The position numbers were made by a program, and so were the translations under genes. 6,022 nucleotides of DNA from Salinicoccus sp. UBA3372 (GTDB lineage: Bacteria; Bacillota; Bacilli; Staphylococcales; Salinicoccaceae), in NCBI GenBank assembly GCA_002360325.1, contig DEQG01000092.1:1-6022 (forward strand), in the 5' to 3' direction. Shown here in pieces: positions 1-6,022 of this stretch (its first letter is position 1; every line of letters begins with the position of its first letter). A model generated the notes under the pieces. It saw nothing but the letters and a program-made list of their open reading frames with translations. It had not been told where the DNA came from and searched no databases.

Positions 1-153
1 TTCCATCCGGAAATCTTCGTGAAATCCGGACAGATCAGTGCAGGACACAAGTTCCATCCGGAATTTCTCTCAAAAACGGGACAGAATAGGGTGCGAGTCC
101 ATTTCCATCCCAATCCCACATAAAAAACCGGACAGAAATGGCAATTGCCACGT
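1..153. repeat. Three diverged 51-bp tandem repeat units
   Basis: Three units begin at 1, 52 and 103, each opening with TTCCATCC. Each has a second conserved block, GGACAGA, exactly 27 bases further on (28, 79 and 130). The period is therefore exactly 51 bp twice in succession. By hand count, units 1 and 2 agree at about 33 of 51 positions and units 2 and 3 at about 27 of 51. The identity is concentrated in unit positions 1-12 and 21-34, while the tails are nearly unrelated. The array starts at the window edge and may continue to the left. The frame in which the repeats line up as 17 codons has a TGA at 20-22 in unit 1, so I read the array as non-coding. GGACAGAA-type motifs recall dispersed intergenic repeats of staphylococci; that comparison is from memory. 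The third unit also contributes to the ppaC terminator. Confidence 0.75.
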
Positions 154-162
154 TCTGTCCGG
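122..162 (-). terminator. Rho-independent terminator of ppaC
   Basis: On the minus strand, CCGGACAGAA (162-153) is followed by TTCTGTCCGG (137-128), a perfect 10-bp stem. Inside it lies TGGCAATTGCCA (139-150), itself a perfect palindrome that extends the hairpin after a small internal mismatch and leaves an AATT loop. The stem is followed directly by six T residues (complement of A122-A127). The hairpin begins 28 bases after the ppaC stop codon. On the plus strand the hairpin is not followed by a T-run, so it works in one direction only and serves the leftward transcript. Confidence 0.88.
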
Positions 163-190
163 TCGCCAAACTCCAAAACTCGAAATTATC

Positions 191-1111
191 TTATCCAAGT
201 GCTTTAGTAATATTCGGCACGACTTGTTTTTTACGGGAAACGACGCCTTTCAGCAATGCTGTATCTTCATCCAGTGCCACGTCGAATGCTTTTTCGATTA
301 CGCCGGCTTCTGAACCGAGTGCGATGACTGTTGAATCTGATTCCAGAATGTTTGTGATGACGAGTACGAACAGGTCGTATCCTTCAGCTTCAATCTCTTT
401 TTCTGCAGCTTCGGTCAACTCTGATTTACGCGCCAGGACCTCATCCACATCGACAACATTGATCTGTGCAATACGGGTGGTTTTAGGTCCCATCTCAAAT
501 GATTTCGCATCTCCTGTAATCAGTGCTTCAGCAGATTTGTCTTTAGTTGAGGCGCCTGCTTTCAGCATTTCAATACCGTATTCCCCCGGGTCGACTTCAG
601 CGATTTTCTGCAGCGCCTCACCGGCAGCAGTATCTTCATCCGTTGTCGTCGGTGATTTATAAAGCAGGGTGTCGGAAATGATTGCGGATAACATGAGTCC
701 CGCCATTTCACGGCTGATTTCCAAATCATTTTCCTTATACATTTTGTGGAGGATTGTCGCCGTACATCCGACAGGTTCTGCCCTGTAGCAGAGTGGTGAT
801 TCTGTCTGGAAGTTTGCAATGCGGTGGTGGTCCACAACTTTTAAAATATTTGCCTGTCCGATGTCTTTGGCGGACTGCTGGAATTCATTGTGGTCGACCA
901 GGATGACATCATCGCCTTCGCCGACACTTTCAATCAGTTCAGGTGCGCCGACATTGAAGTGGTCCAGTGCATATTGTGTTTCCGCGTTGACTTCGCCAAG
1001 GCGCGTGGCGACGACATCGCTGCCTAATTTAGTTTCAATATCTGCAAGTACGATCGCAGAAGTGATTGTATCCGTATCCGGGTTTTGGTGTCCAAAAATT
1101 TTAACTGCCAT
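191..1111 (-). CDS. ppaC: Manganese-dependent inorganic pyrophosphatase (family II, DHH/DHHA2)
   Basis: Hydrolyses pyrophosphate to two phosphates in the cytoplasm, removing the by-product of nucleotide-transfer reactions. The 306-residue product matches the usual length of about 309. The N-terminal DHH domain (about 1-185) shows the metal-binding signatures GHQNPDTD (7-14; H8, D12, D14), VDH (72-74), DHH (94-96) and SDT with D147. The C-terminal DHHA2 domain (about 195-306) ends with the SRKKQ substrate-binding motif (292-296). All key residues are present, so the enzyme should be active. I chose ATG at 1111 because AAAAGGAG lies 7 bases upstream. A TTG start 18 bases earlier would add MKRSFI but overlaps that ribosome binding site. 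The gene follows pncA by 58 bases. It may be read from the upstream transcript and also from its own promoter (1152-1180). PncB and NadE, encoded nearby, both release its substrate. Confidence 0.97.
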   Translation of the reverse strand: MAVKIFGHQNPDTDTITSAIVLADIETKLGSDVVATRLGEVNAETQYALDHFNVGAPELIESVGEGDDVILVDHNEFQQSAKDIGQANILKVVDHHRIANFQTESPLCYRAEPVGCTATILHKMYKENDLEISREMAGLMLSAIISDTLLYKSPTTTDEDTAAGEALQKIAEVDPGEYGIEMLKAGASTKDKSAEALITGDAKSFEMGPKTTRIAQINVVDVDEVLARKSELTEAAEKEIEAEGYDLFVLVITNILESDSTVIALGSEAGVIEKAFDVALDEDTALLKGVVSRKKQVVPNITKALG

Positions 1112-1118
1112 TATGAAA

Positions 1119-1126
1119 CTCCTTTT
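1119..1126 (-). promoter_or_regulatory. ppaC ribosome binding site, decides the start
   Basis: The minus-strand sequence AAAAGGAG ends 7 bases before ATG at 1111. It falls inside the coding sequence that the alternative TTG start at 1129 would use, which argues against that longer form. The family's usual N-terminus, a few residues before the GHxNPDTD motif, agrees with the shorter protein. Confidence 0.85.
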
Positions 1127-1151
1127 CAATGTATGATAATTTTATTTTAAC

Positions 1152-1180
1152 ATTAGAAACATGGACTTGCTATGGTTCAA
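1152..1180 (-). promoter_or_regulatory. Candidate sigma-A promoter of ppaC
   Basis: On the minus strand, TTGAAC (1180-1175, four of six consensus bases) and TCTAAT (1157-1152, five of six) are separated by 17 bases. The -35 box lies in the last codons of pncA. The leader to the ppaC start would be about 35 bases and AT-rich. No terminator hairpin separates pncA from ppaC, so this would be an additional internal promoter and not proof of an independent unit. The prediction is by eye only. Confidence 0.45.
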
Positions 1181-1721
1181 CTGTCGCGCCGAGAGTATTT
1201 TTAAAGTGCTCCAGGCTCACTTTGTGGCCGTCTGGGCTGAACGATGCGACACATGATTCAGGGACGATGATGCCGTACCCTGAATTGTAGGCGTCGACGG
1301 CTGTGTGCATGATGCAGATGTCCGTCACTACACCGGTCAGAACGACGGTGTCGATGCCCCGTTCCTGCAGCAGGTGGCGGAGCGGTGTGCCGCTGAATGC
1401 ACTGTAGCGTGTCTTATCCAGGAAAAACACATTATTCTGGCCTTCGATTTCTTTATACTTCTCCAAAACTTTGCCGTACAGCTCACGGCCCGGCGTCCCG
1501 GCAATGTTGTGCGGCGGGAACAGCTTGTGTTCCGGATGGTGCGTGTCGTTTTCGTAATGCAGGTCCATCATGAAAAATATATCCTCGCCATTTTTATCTG
1601 CTGCATCAATTCTGTCGGCAATACTATCTTCGAGTGCGATTGCAGGTTTCCCCGCAGTCAATTTTCCGTCCAGTGCCACAAAGTCGTAAGAGTAGTCGAT
1701 GACTAAAAGTGCTTTTTTCAT
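1170..1721 (-). CDS. pncA: Nicotinamidase (isochorismatase/cysteine hydrolase family)
   Basis: Deamidates nicotinamide to nicotinate, the entry step of the salvage route continued by PncB and NadE. The 183-residue product covers the whole family fold. The catalytic triad is visible as D9 (VIDYSYDF), K103 (LDKTRYSAFSGTPLR) and C136 (TGVVTDICIMHTAVDAY). Candidate metal ligands are D53 and H55 (MMDLHYEND) and H71 in PPHNIAGTPGREL, a block typical of firmicute nicotinamidases. The cis-peptide region TGVVTD (129-134) is intact. ATG at 1721 is preceded by AAAGGAA about 8 bases upstream, and this site lies within the last codons of the MFS gene, whose stop ends four bases before the pncA start. Translational coupling is therefore likely. 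Annotation as a generic isochorismatase hydrolase is the alternative, but the motifs and the adjacent pncB and nadE favour PncA strongly. Confidence 0.93.
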   Translation of the reverse strand: MKKALLVIDYSYDFVALDGKLTAGKPAIALEDSIADRIDAADKNGEDIFFMMDLHYENDTHHPEHKLFPPHNIAGTPGRELYGKVLEKYKEIEGQNNVFFLDKTRYSAFSGTPLRHLLQERGIDTVVLTGVVTDICIMHTAVDAYNSGYGIIVPESCVASFSPDGHKVSLEHFKNTLGATVEP

Positions 1722-1725
1722 AAAA

Positions 1726-2910
1726 TCATTCCTTTACATGGTTTCTATTTGAGATTACAAAAATCACGTTCAAAATAAAGACCGCCAAAATCGCTATGAC
1801 GAAGAAGGAAAAGTACATTCCGCCGTCGGTTCCCGTAATGACGGCACCGCCGATGACCGGACCGAGTATACTGCCGATACTGAAAAACATGCCCGCAATC
1901 AGATTGCCGGCCGGAAGGTTGTAAGCCGGCGTCATATCTGCCATATAGCTGATGCCGAGCGAATACATCGAGCCGACAAAAATACCTGCCAAGGCAAATA
2001 AAACCATCAGCATGATGAATGAACCGCTGAAGATTTCCATCAGCAGAAATGTGCCGAGCCCGAGGGCGAGCAGTACACTGATCAGCCTGCTGCGGCCGAC
2101 TTTATCACCGAGACTGCCGATCGGCACCTGGAGCAGAATCGCGCCGAAAGAAAACATCGGCAGTATCCACGTCACTTCGGACACTTCAAAATCATTACGG
2201 AGAGCATATACCGGGAAGTTTGTGTTCAGCGAACCTTCGAAAATGCCGAACAGCATCGGCATGAGAAAACATGCCCAGCTTGTAATGATCACCGCTTTGA
2301 AGTTTTTCAAAGTGTTGAAGAAACTGCTCGGCACGCCGGCATCGGCCGGTTTTTCCGAGCGGGCGCCGGGCAGAAGGAAAATCAGCGGCCAGGCGATCAT
2401 CGTCAGAACAGCAGAAACGATGAACGGCAGTGCTTCATTGATGATGACAAGCTCACTGACTTTCGGGCCGACCATGAAACCGAAGGAAAAGAACAGACCG
2501 TAAAATGCAATGATCTTTCCCATCTGTTTCGGTGGCGTCGACTGTATCAGCCAGGTCTGTGTACTGAAATGGAGCACGTTGTCAGCGACCCCGATAACAA
2601 GGCGGAGTACAAACCAGACCCATATGTTTTCAAGGAACGGGAATAAAAACAGGGAGATGCCGACCGTTGCACCCCCGATGACGATCATCGGCAGGTAGCC
2701 GTACTTTCTGAGCGGTGCCTCGATGAACAGTGCGGATACAAACACTCCGATGTACAGTCCGGAAGCATGCAGACCGCTGAGCGTCGGTGAGATGCCGCGG
2801 TCTTCAAATATAAATGAGATCAAAGGCAGAAGCAGCCCTTGGGAAAAACCTGAAATACATACTATAATGGATAGTATAATGAATTTTCGTCTGAAACCGT
2901 TTGTATCCAT
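1726..2910 (-). CDS. MFS transporter, possible pyridine-compound (nicotinamide/nicotinate) carrier
   Basis: A 394-residue integral membrane protein with about 12 hydrophobic segments, at roughly 9-32, 46-64, 72-92, 95-115, 133-155, 160-180, 205-225, 245-262, 274-291, 298-322, 335-355 and 364-387. A hydrophilic central loop (about 183-204) divides two six-helix halves, as in the major facilitator superfamily. The loop between helices 8 and 9 carries a clear motif A (GSLGDKVGRSRL, 266-277), while the equivalent loop between helices 2 and 3 (EAPLRKYGYLP) is degenerate. ATG at 2910 has GGAGGT 5 bases upstream. The gene leads a tight operon with pncA and faces pncB across a shared regulatory region. 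The N-terminus does not resemble the known niacin carrier NiaP as I remember it. A drug or metabolite exporter is the main alternative; the substrate is inferred from context only. Confidence 0.85.
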   Translation of the reverse strand: MDTNGFRRKFIILSIIVCISGFSQGLLLPLISFIFEDRGISPTLSGLHASGLYIGVFVSALFIEAPLRKYGYLPMIVIGGATVGISLFLFPFLENIWVWFVLRLVIGVADNVLHFSTQTWLIQSTPPKQMGKIIAFYGLFFSFGFMVGPKVSELVIINEALPFIVSAVLTMIAWPLIFLLPGARSEKPADAGVPSSFFNTLKNFKAVIITSWACFLMPMLFGIFEGSLNTNFPVYALRNDFEVSEVTWILPMFSFGAILLQVPIGSLGDKVGRSRLISVLLALGLGTFLLMEIFSGSFIMLMVLFALAGIFVGSMYSLGISYMADMTPAYNLPAGNLIAGMFFSIGSILGPVIGGAVITGTDGGMYFSFFVIAILAVFILNVIFVISNRNHVKE

Positions 2911-2924
2911 GCAGACCTCCGATG

Positions 2925-2938
2925 TTAGAATGTTCTAA
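2925..2938. promoter_or_regulatory. Inverted repeat TTAGAA-TG-TTCTAA, candidate operator
   Basis: Two perfect 6-base arms are separated by two bases, located 15 bases upstream of the MFS start codon and about 79 bases upstream of the pncB start. The site overlaps the expected -35 position of the plus-strand extended -10 at 2952-2960 and would lie downstream of the minus-strand TATAAT, so binding could affect both units. It does not resemble the TGTCTAGACA-like core I remember for NiaR, the niacin repressor of Bacillales. The regulator is unknown, and a chance palindrome in AT-rich DNA cannot be excluded. Confidence 0.4.
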
Positions 2939-2997
2939 TCTGATTATCCTGTGGTAAAATGTTCATGATTGAATTATAACTGAAATACATACGCATT

Positions 2998-3007
2998 AGA
3001 AAGGGTG
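2998..3007 (+). promoter_or_regulatory. pncB ribosome binding site, decides the start
   Basis: AGAAAGGGTG resembles the Shine-Dalgarno consensus and ends 9 bases before ATG at 3017. An in-frame GTG at 3005 would lie within this element and would leave no room for ribosome binding, so ATG is preferred. The resulting N-terminus, MYQYEDD, matches how related staphylococcal PncB proteins begin, as I recall them. Confidence 0.65.
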
Positions 3008-3016
3008 GGCTCAACA

Positions 3017-4468
3017 ATGTACCAATACGAGGACGACAGTTTTATGCTCCATACAGATTTATACCAGATTAATATGGCAGAAGTCTATTATAATCAGGGC
3101 ATCCATAACCGCACGGCAATATTTGATCTTTATTTCAGACGGATGCCTTTTGAAAACGGATACGCCGTTTTTGCCGGCCTGGAAAGAATCATCGATTATC
3201 TTTCAAATTTAAGATTTACGGATTCGGATATAGAGTACCTGCGTTCACAGGAATACAGCGAAGAATTTCTGGGCTATCTGAAAAGCCTGAAGTTCACAGG
3301 AAATCTGCGTGCAGTGGAAGAGGGGGAGGTCGTCTTCAATAATATGCCGCTTGTGCAGGTGGAAGCACCGCTTGCAGAAGCCCAGCTCATTGAAACCGCG
3401 CTGCTCAACATCGTCAACTATCAGACGCTTATTGCGACGAAGGCGAGCCGCATCCGTCAGATTACGCCGAATGAAAAGCTGATGGAGTTCGGTTCCAGGC
3501 GTGCGCATGAATTTGATGCGGCCATCTGGGGCGCAAGAGCGGCAATCATCGGCGGATTTGACGGCACGAGCAACGTCAGGGCGGCAAAGCTGTTCAATCT
3601 GCCGCCGAGCGGCACGCACGCCCATTCGATGATCCAGGCTTACGGCGATGATTATGAAGCGTTCAAAGCATACGCGACGACACATGAGGACTGTGTCTTT
3701 TTGGTCGACACTTTCGACACACTGAGGTCGGGCGTGCCGAACGCGATCAAAGTGGCCCGCGAAATGGGGGACAGGATCAACTTCATTGGTATCAGACTGG
3801 ATTCGGGAGACATCTCATACTTGTCCAAAAAAGCGCGTGAAATGCTGGATGAGGCCGGCTTCACGGAAGCCGAGATCATCGTTTCGAACGATCTGGATGA
3901 AGTGACGATCCTGTCGCTTCAGACGCAGGGTGCAAAAGTGGACAGCTGGGGCATCGGGACGAAGCTGATCACCGCCTACGACCAGCCGGCGCTCGGTGCA
4001 GTATACAAACTTGTCGCGGTAGAAAACAAAGACGGCGAATTTGAGGGCCGCATCAAGATTTCCGGCAACGTGGAGAAGATGACGACGCCTGCGAAGAAAA
4101 ATGTCTACCGCATCATCAATAGACAGACCGGCATGAGTGAAGGCGAGTACATTACAGAGTACAGCGAAGAGCTGAATACGGATGAACCGCTCCTCATGTT
4201 CCACCCTGTGCATACGATCAAGCGCAAGCTCATCTATTCCTTCGACAAAGTGGAATTGCTTAAAGATATTTTTACAGAGGGTAAATTGGTTTATAAAACC
4301 AGTACAGTGGAAGAGATAAAGGAACGCCTCGACAGCAACCTTGCCATTTTATGGGAAGAGTACAAGCGTTTCTTAAATCCGGAGGAATATCCTGTCGACC
4401 TGTCGAGAAAATTATGGCAGATCAAACAGGATCTGATCGAGGACGCAAGCAATAAAAAATTGGAGTGA
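3017..4468 (+). CDS. pncB: Nicotinate phosphoribosyltransferase
   Basis: Joins nicotinate to PRPP, with ATP hydrolysis, to give nicotinate mononucleotide and pyrophosphate. This is the committed step of the Preiss-Handler salvage route in the cytoplasm. The 483-residue protein has the usual family length. The N-terminal domain contains TDLYQINM (13-20), typical of the family. The core shows [14 protein letters not shown] (156-169), the SGTHAH block with H201 and H203 (one of these is expected to be the phosphorylated histidine region), the phosphate-binding IRLDSGD (259-265), SNDLDE (290-295) and WGIGTKL (311-317) of the type II phosphoribosyltransferase barrel. No key motif is missing. The gene begins the rightward operon. 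Its TGA stop overlaps the GGAGTGA ribosome binding site of nadE, which starts 7 bases later. ATG at 3017 is preferred over GTG at 3005. Confidence 0.97.
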   Translation: MYQYEDDSFMLHTDLYQINMAEVYYNQGIHNRTAIFDLYFRRMPFENGYAVFAGLERIIDYLSNLRFTDSDIEYLRSQEYSEEFLGYLKSLKFTGNLRAVEEGEVVFNNMPLVQVEAPLAEAQLIETALLNIVNYQTLIATKASRIRQITPNEKLMEFGSRRAHEFDAAIWGARAAIIGGFDGTSNVRAAKLFNLPPSGTHAHSMIQAYGDDYEAFKAYATTHEDCVFLVDTFDTLRSGVPNAIKVAREMGDRINFIGIRLDSGDISYLSKKAREMLDEAGFTEAEIIVSNDLDEVTILSLQTQGAKVDSWGIGTKLITAYDQPALGAVYKLVAVENKDGEFEGRIKISGNVEKMTTPAKKNVYRIINRQTGMSEGEYITEYSEELNTDEPLLMFHPVHTIKRKLIYSFDKVELLKDIFTEGKLVYKTSTVEEIKERLDSNLAILWEEYKRFLNPEEYPVDLSRKLWQIKQDLIEDASNKKLE

Positions 4469-4475
4469 TTGTAAT

Positions 4476-5303
4476 ATGAGACCACGTCAGCAGGAAATTA
4501 TAAATGCACTGCATGCAAAAAGCGAGATTTCACCCGGGGAGGAAACGAGGGAAATCGTCGATTTCATCAAAGATTACATGAAGGAACACCTTTTTCTGAA
4601 GTCCATGGTGCTCGGCATATCGGGCGGCCAGGACTCCACCCTGCTCGGAAAACTTGCGCAGATGGCGGTGGATGAACTGAACGAGGAACAGAATGAGGAG
4701 AAGTATTCATTCCATGCCCTGAACCTGCCATACGGCGAGCAGGCGGACAAGCAGGATGCGATTGATGCGGTTGAATTCATCAGTCCGACATCCGTCCGGA
4801 AAATAAACATCAAAGCGTCGGTGGATGCGAGTGACGATGCATTGAAGGAAGCGGGCTATGAACTGTCCGATTTCATCAAAGGCAATGAAAAGGCGCGTGA
4901 ACGGATGAAGGCTCAGTACGCCGTTGCAGCTGCGACAGAAGGTATCGTGCTCGGCGCCGATCACGCAGCAGAGGCATTGACCGGCTTTTATACGAAACAC
5001 GGTGACGGCGCATGTGATATTGCACCGCTCGTCGGGCTGAACAAGCGCCAGGGCCAGGAAATTTTAAAATATCTCGGAGCGCCGGAGCATCTGTATAAGA
5101 AAATACCGACGGCCGATCTTGAGAGTGACCATCCTATGCTGAGCGACGAAGAGGCGCTTGGTGTCAAATATGATGCGATCGATGACTTCCTGGAAGGCAA
5201 AGACATCAATGATGAAGATTATGAAACGATTATCAACTGGTATGATAAAACACAGCATAAGCGTGTGCTTCCATACAACCGGTACCATTCATATAAAAAT
5301 TAA
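4476..5303 (+). CDS. nadE: NH3-dependent NAD+ synthetase
   Basis: Converts deamido-NAD to NAD using ATP and ammonia, releasing AMP and pyrophosphate, as the last step of NAD synthesis. The 275-residue size is that of the short ammonia-dependent form, without the glutaminase domain of the long form. The ATP-pyrophosphatase P-loop is seen as [14 protein letters not shown] (47-60, core SGGQDS 49-54). Further conserved blocks are [12 protein letters not shown] (84-95), [13 protein letters not shown] (136-148), the [22 protein letters not shown] block (160-181), LVGLNKRQ (185-192), and [19 protein letters not shown] (211-229). The C-terminal HKR (261-263) is also typical. The ribosome binding site GGAGTGA overlaps the pncB stop, so translation is probably coupled. 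Ammonia would have to come from free ammonium; PncA in the same locus releases some. Confidence 0.97.
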   Translation: MRPRQQEIINALHAKSEISPGEETREIVDFIKDYMKEHLFLKSMVLGISGGQDSTLLGKLAQMAVDELNEEQNEEKYSFHALNLPYGEQADKQDAIDAVEFISPTSVRKINIKASVDASDDALKEAGYELSDFIKGNEKARERMKAQYAVAAATEGIVLGADHAAEALTGFYTKHGDGACDIAPLVGLNKRQGQEILKYLGAPEHLYKKIPTADLESDHPMLSDEEALGVKYDAIDDFLEGKDINDEDYETIINWYDKTQHKRVLPYNRYHSYKN

Positions 5304-5328
5304 TTTATTACCGGAAGGAAAATGAAAG

Positions 5329-5976
5329 ATGTTCGAAATGATTTCACAAAGTGTGGTATTGATGGTCATTGTCATATTTGTCATCAATATATTTTACGTA
5401 AGCTTCATGACTTTACGCACAGTCGCGCTGACGAAAGGTTACCGCTATATGGCGGCTTCCGTCAGTATCTTGGAAACCCTGGTCTATATTATCGGTCTCG
5501 GGCTGGTGCTCGATAACCTGGACCAGCCGGTGAACATCATTGCATATGCACTTGGCTTTGGTGCCGGTATTCTGATGGGCCTGAAAATCGAAGAGAAGCT
5601 TGCGCTCGGCTATATGGTCGTCAATGTGACGACAGCAGAACGCGACCGGGACCTTCCGGACCAGCTGAGAGTTCTGGGATACGGCGTAACGCACGGTACG
5701 GCATACGGACGTGACGGCGAGCGGACGACGATGCAGATCTTAACGCCGAGGCGCTACCAGAATAAACTGGTTGAAACAGTAAGAGAGCTTGATGAGAAGG
5801 CATTTATCGTCGCCTATGAAACAAAGACGATCAGCGGCGGCTTCTGGACGAAAGGCGTCAGCAGCCGTAAAGTGGCCGATTATGAACCGGAAAATGTCGA
5901 AGAGATTTTAGAAGAAATATATGAAGAGGAAATGGCTGAAGCAAATGGCGAATCCAAAAAAGAAGAAAAGATTTAA
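5329..5976 (+). CDS. yebE: UPF0316 / DUF2179 membrane protein (YebE-like)
   Basis: The function is unknown. The 215-residue protein has three predicted membrane helices in its N-terminal half (about 7-27, 40-60 and 68-85), including [14 protein letters not shown] (51-64) and the family-typical [20 protein letters not shown] (76-95). A soluble DUF2179-type domain follows (about 105-170), with [20 protein letters not shown] (114-133) and [14 protein letters not shown] (163-176). The tail after about 188 is strongly acidic and then lysine-rich, and looks disordered. ATG at 5329 has GGAAGGA about 9 bases upstream; an ATG at 5322 is in another frame. Only 25 bases separate it from nadE and no terminator is visible, so it probably shares that transcript. 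The B. subtilis counterpart YebE lies next to a NETI gene, as here. The link to NAD metabolism may be positional only. Confidence 0.9.
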   Translation: MFEMISQSVVLMVIVIFVINIFYVSFMTLRTVALTKGYRYMAASVSILETLVYIIGLGLVLDNLDQPVNIIAYALGFGAGILMGLKIEEKLALGYMVVNVTTAERDRDLPDQLRVLGYGVTHGTAYGRDGERTTMQILTPRRYQNKLVETVRELDEKAFIVAYETKTISGGFWTKGVSSRKVADYEPENVEEILEEIYEEEMAEANGESKKEEKI

Positions 5977-6022
5977 AGTGGAAGAAAATGAATCGATCAG
6001 CGACTGCCTGGCGAGAATGAAA
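5945..6022 (+). CDS. yebG: NETI-motif protein (YebG-like), N-terminal part, cut by the window edge
   Basis: Twenty-six codons are open from ATG at 5945 to the end of the window. The peptide begins [10 protein letters not shown], then [16 protein letters not shown], which fits the VEENE(T/S)IxxCLxRMK signature of the small NETI proteins (about 60-70 residues, function unknown). Here the eponymous motif reads NESI. The start lies 32 bases inside the end of the UPF0316 gene in another frame, with AGAGGAAA about 12 bases upstream. The overlap and same-strand order imply one operon. In B. subtilis this small gene sits between yebE and purE, so purE would be the expected next gene, but nothing beyond the edge can be seen. 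Confidence 0.82.
   Translation, partial: MANPKKKKRFKVEENESISDCLARMK

Larger units (their letters stand above)
2911..3016. promoter_or_regulatory. Divergent promoter region between the MFS-pncA and pncB-nadE units
   Basis: This is the only divergent gap in the window, so both leading promoters should lie here. On the minus strand a perfect TATAAT (2978-2973) and a second box GATAAT (2948-2943) are possible -10 elements for the MFS gene, but neither has a good -35. On the plus strand TGGTAAAAT (2952-2960) resembles an extended -10 (TGnTAAAAT), and TATAAC (2975-2980) is another option for pncB. The two transcripts would overlap or lie back to back, so one regulator bound here could control both. 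I cannot assign a start site to either with confidence. Confidence 0.5.

Noticed and set aside
1..153. CRISPR array or 17-residue coding repeat
   Set aside because: The units are contiguous 51-mers with internal variation, without identical repeats separated by unique spacers. As coding DNA the array has an in-frame stop in unit 1 and tails that share no residues.
38..313. Plus-strand reading frame of 91 codons across the repeat array and the end of ppaC
   Set aside because: No ribosome binding site is seen. It runs antisense into ppaC and through the terminator hairpin, and the preceding repeat unit is closed in this frame by TGA at 20-22. It does not resemble any protein I know.
138..662. 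Plus-strand frame of 174 codons, serine- and alanine-rich, antisense to ppaC
   Set aside because: It is the shadow of a well-supported gene. The serine-rich composition follows from the complement of ppaC codons, and its start lies inside the terminator hairpin.
2911..3016. Riboswitch (for example a NAD-II/nadA-type RNA) in the pncB leader
   Set aside because: The leader available to pncB is too short and AT-rich, and I see no stable stem set or terminator/anti-terminator pair. The only clear symmetry is the 14-base palindrome, which fits a DNA operator better.
3005..3019. GTG start for pncB adding four residues
   Set aside because: The GTG lies inside the likely ribosome binding site, leaving no spacing, and the family's N-terminus fits the ATG at 3017.
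5304..5328. Terminator after nadE
   Set aside because: The 25-base gap contains no inverted repeat with a T-run; it mainly holds the ribosome binding site of the next gene.

Overview
The window looks like a piece of a Staphylococcaceae chromosome. The coding sequence has moderate GC and is rich in GCG, CCG and GGC codons, so it is less AT-rich than Staphylococcus aureus and closer to what I would expect from Salinicoccus or Jeotgalicoccus-type relatives. This placement is inference from protein resemblance (for example the PncB N-terminus [20 protein letters not shown]) and composition, not from a search. There are no mobile elements, CRISPR arrays, or rRNA or tRNA genes.

Layout. Positions 1-153 hold three diverged 51-bp tandem units. 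The last unit supplies one arm of a strong minus-strand terminator (122-162). A leftward block then reads, in transcription order, MFS transporter (2910-1726), nicotinamidase pncA (1721-1170) and Mn-dependent inorganic pyrophosphatase ppaC (1111-191). A divergent intergenic region of about 106 bp (2911-3016) carries a short palindrome, TTAGAA-TG-TTCTAA, and candidate -10 boxes. A rightward block follows: nicotinate phosphoribosyltransferase pncB (3017-4468), NAD synthetase nadE (4476-5303), a UPF0316/DUF2179 membrane protein (5329-5976), and the first 26 codons of a NETI-motif protein (5945 to the window edge).

How the genes fit together. The window is a nearly complete nicotinamide salvage locus. 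PncA converts nicotinamide to nicotinate. PncB makes nicotinate mononucleotide from nicotinate and PRPP and releases pyrophosphate. NadD, not seen here, would adenylylate it. NadE amidates deamido-NAD to NAD and releases AMP and pyrophosphate. PpaC would hydrolyse the pyrophosphate and pull these steps forward. The MFS gene is separated from pncA by four bases, so it is a reasonable candidate for moving nicotinamide, nicotinate or a related compound, although its substrate cannot be read from the sequence. No terminator is visible after nadE, so the UPF0316 and NETI genes probably share its transcript. In Bacillus subtilis the equivalent pair (yebE-yebG) precedes the purine operon, which makes purE a plausible next gene outside the window.

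The genes are largely ordinary housekeeping functions. The less ordinary material is the 51-bp repeat array, the palindrome in the divergent region and the uncharacterised transporter. I see no evidence of a new defence, mobile or RNA-based system.
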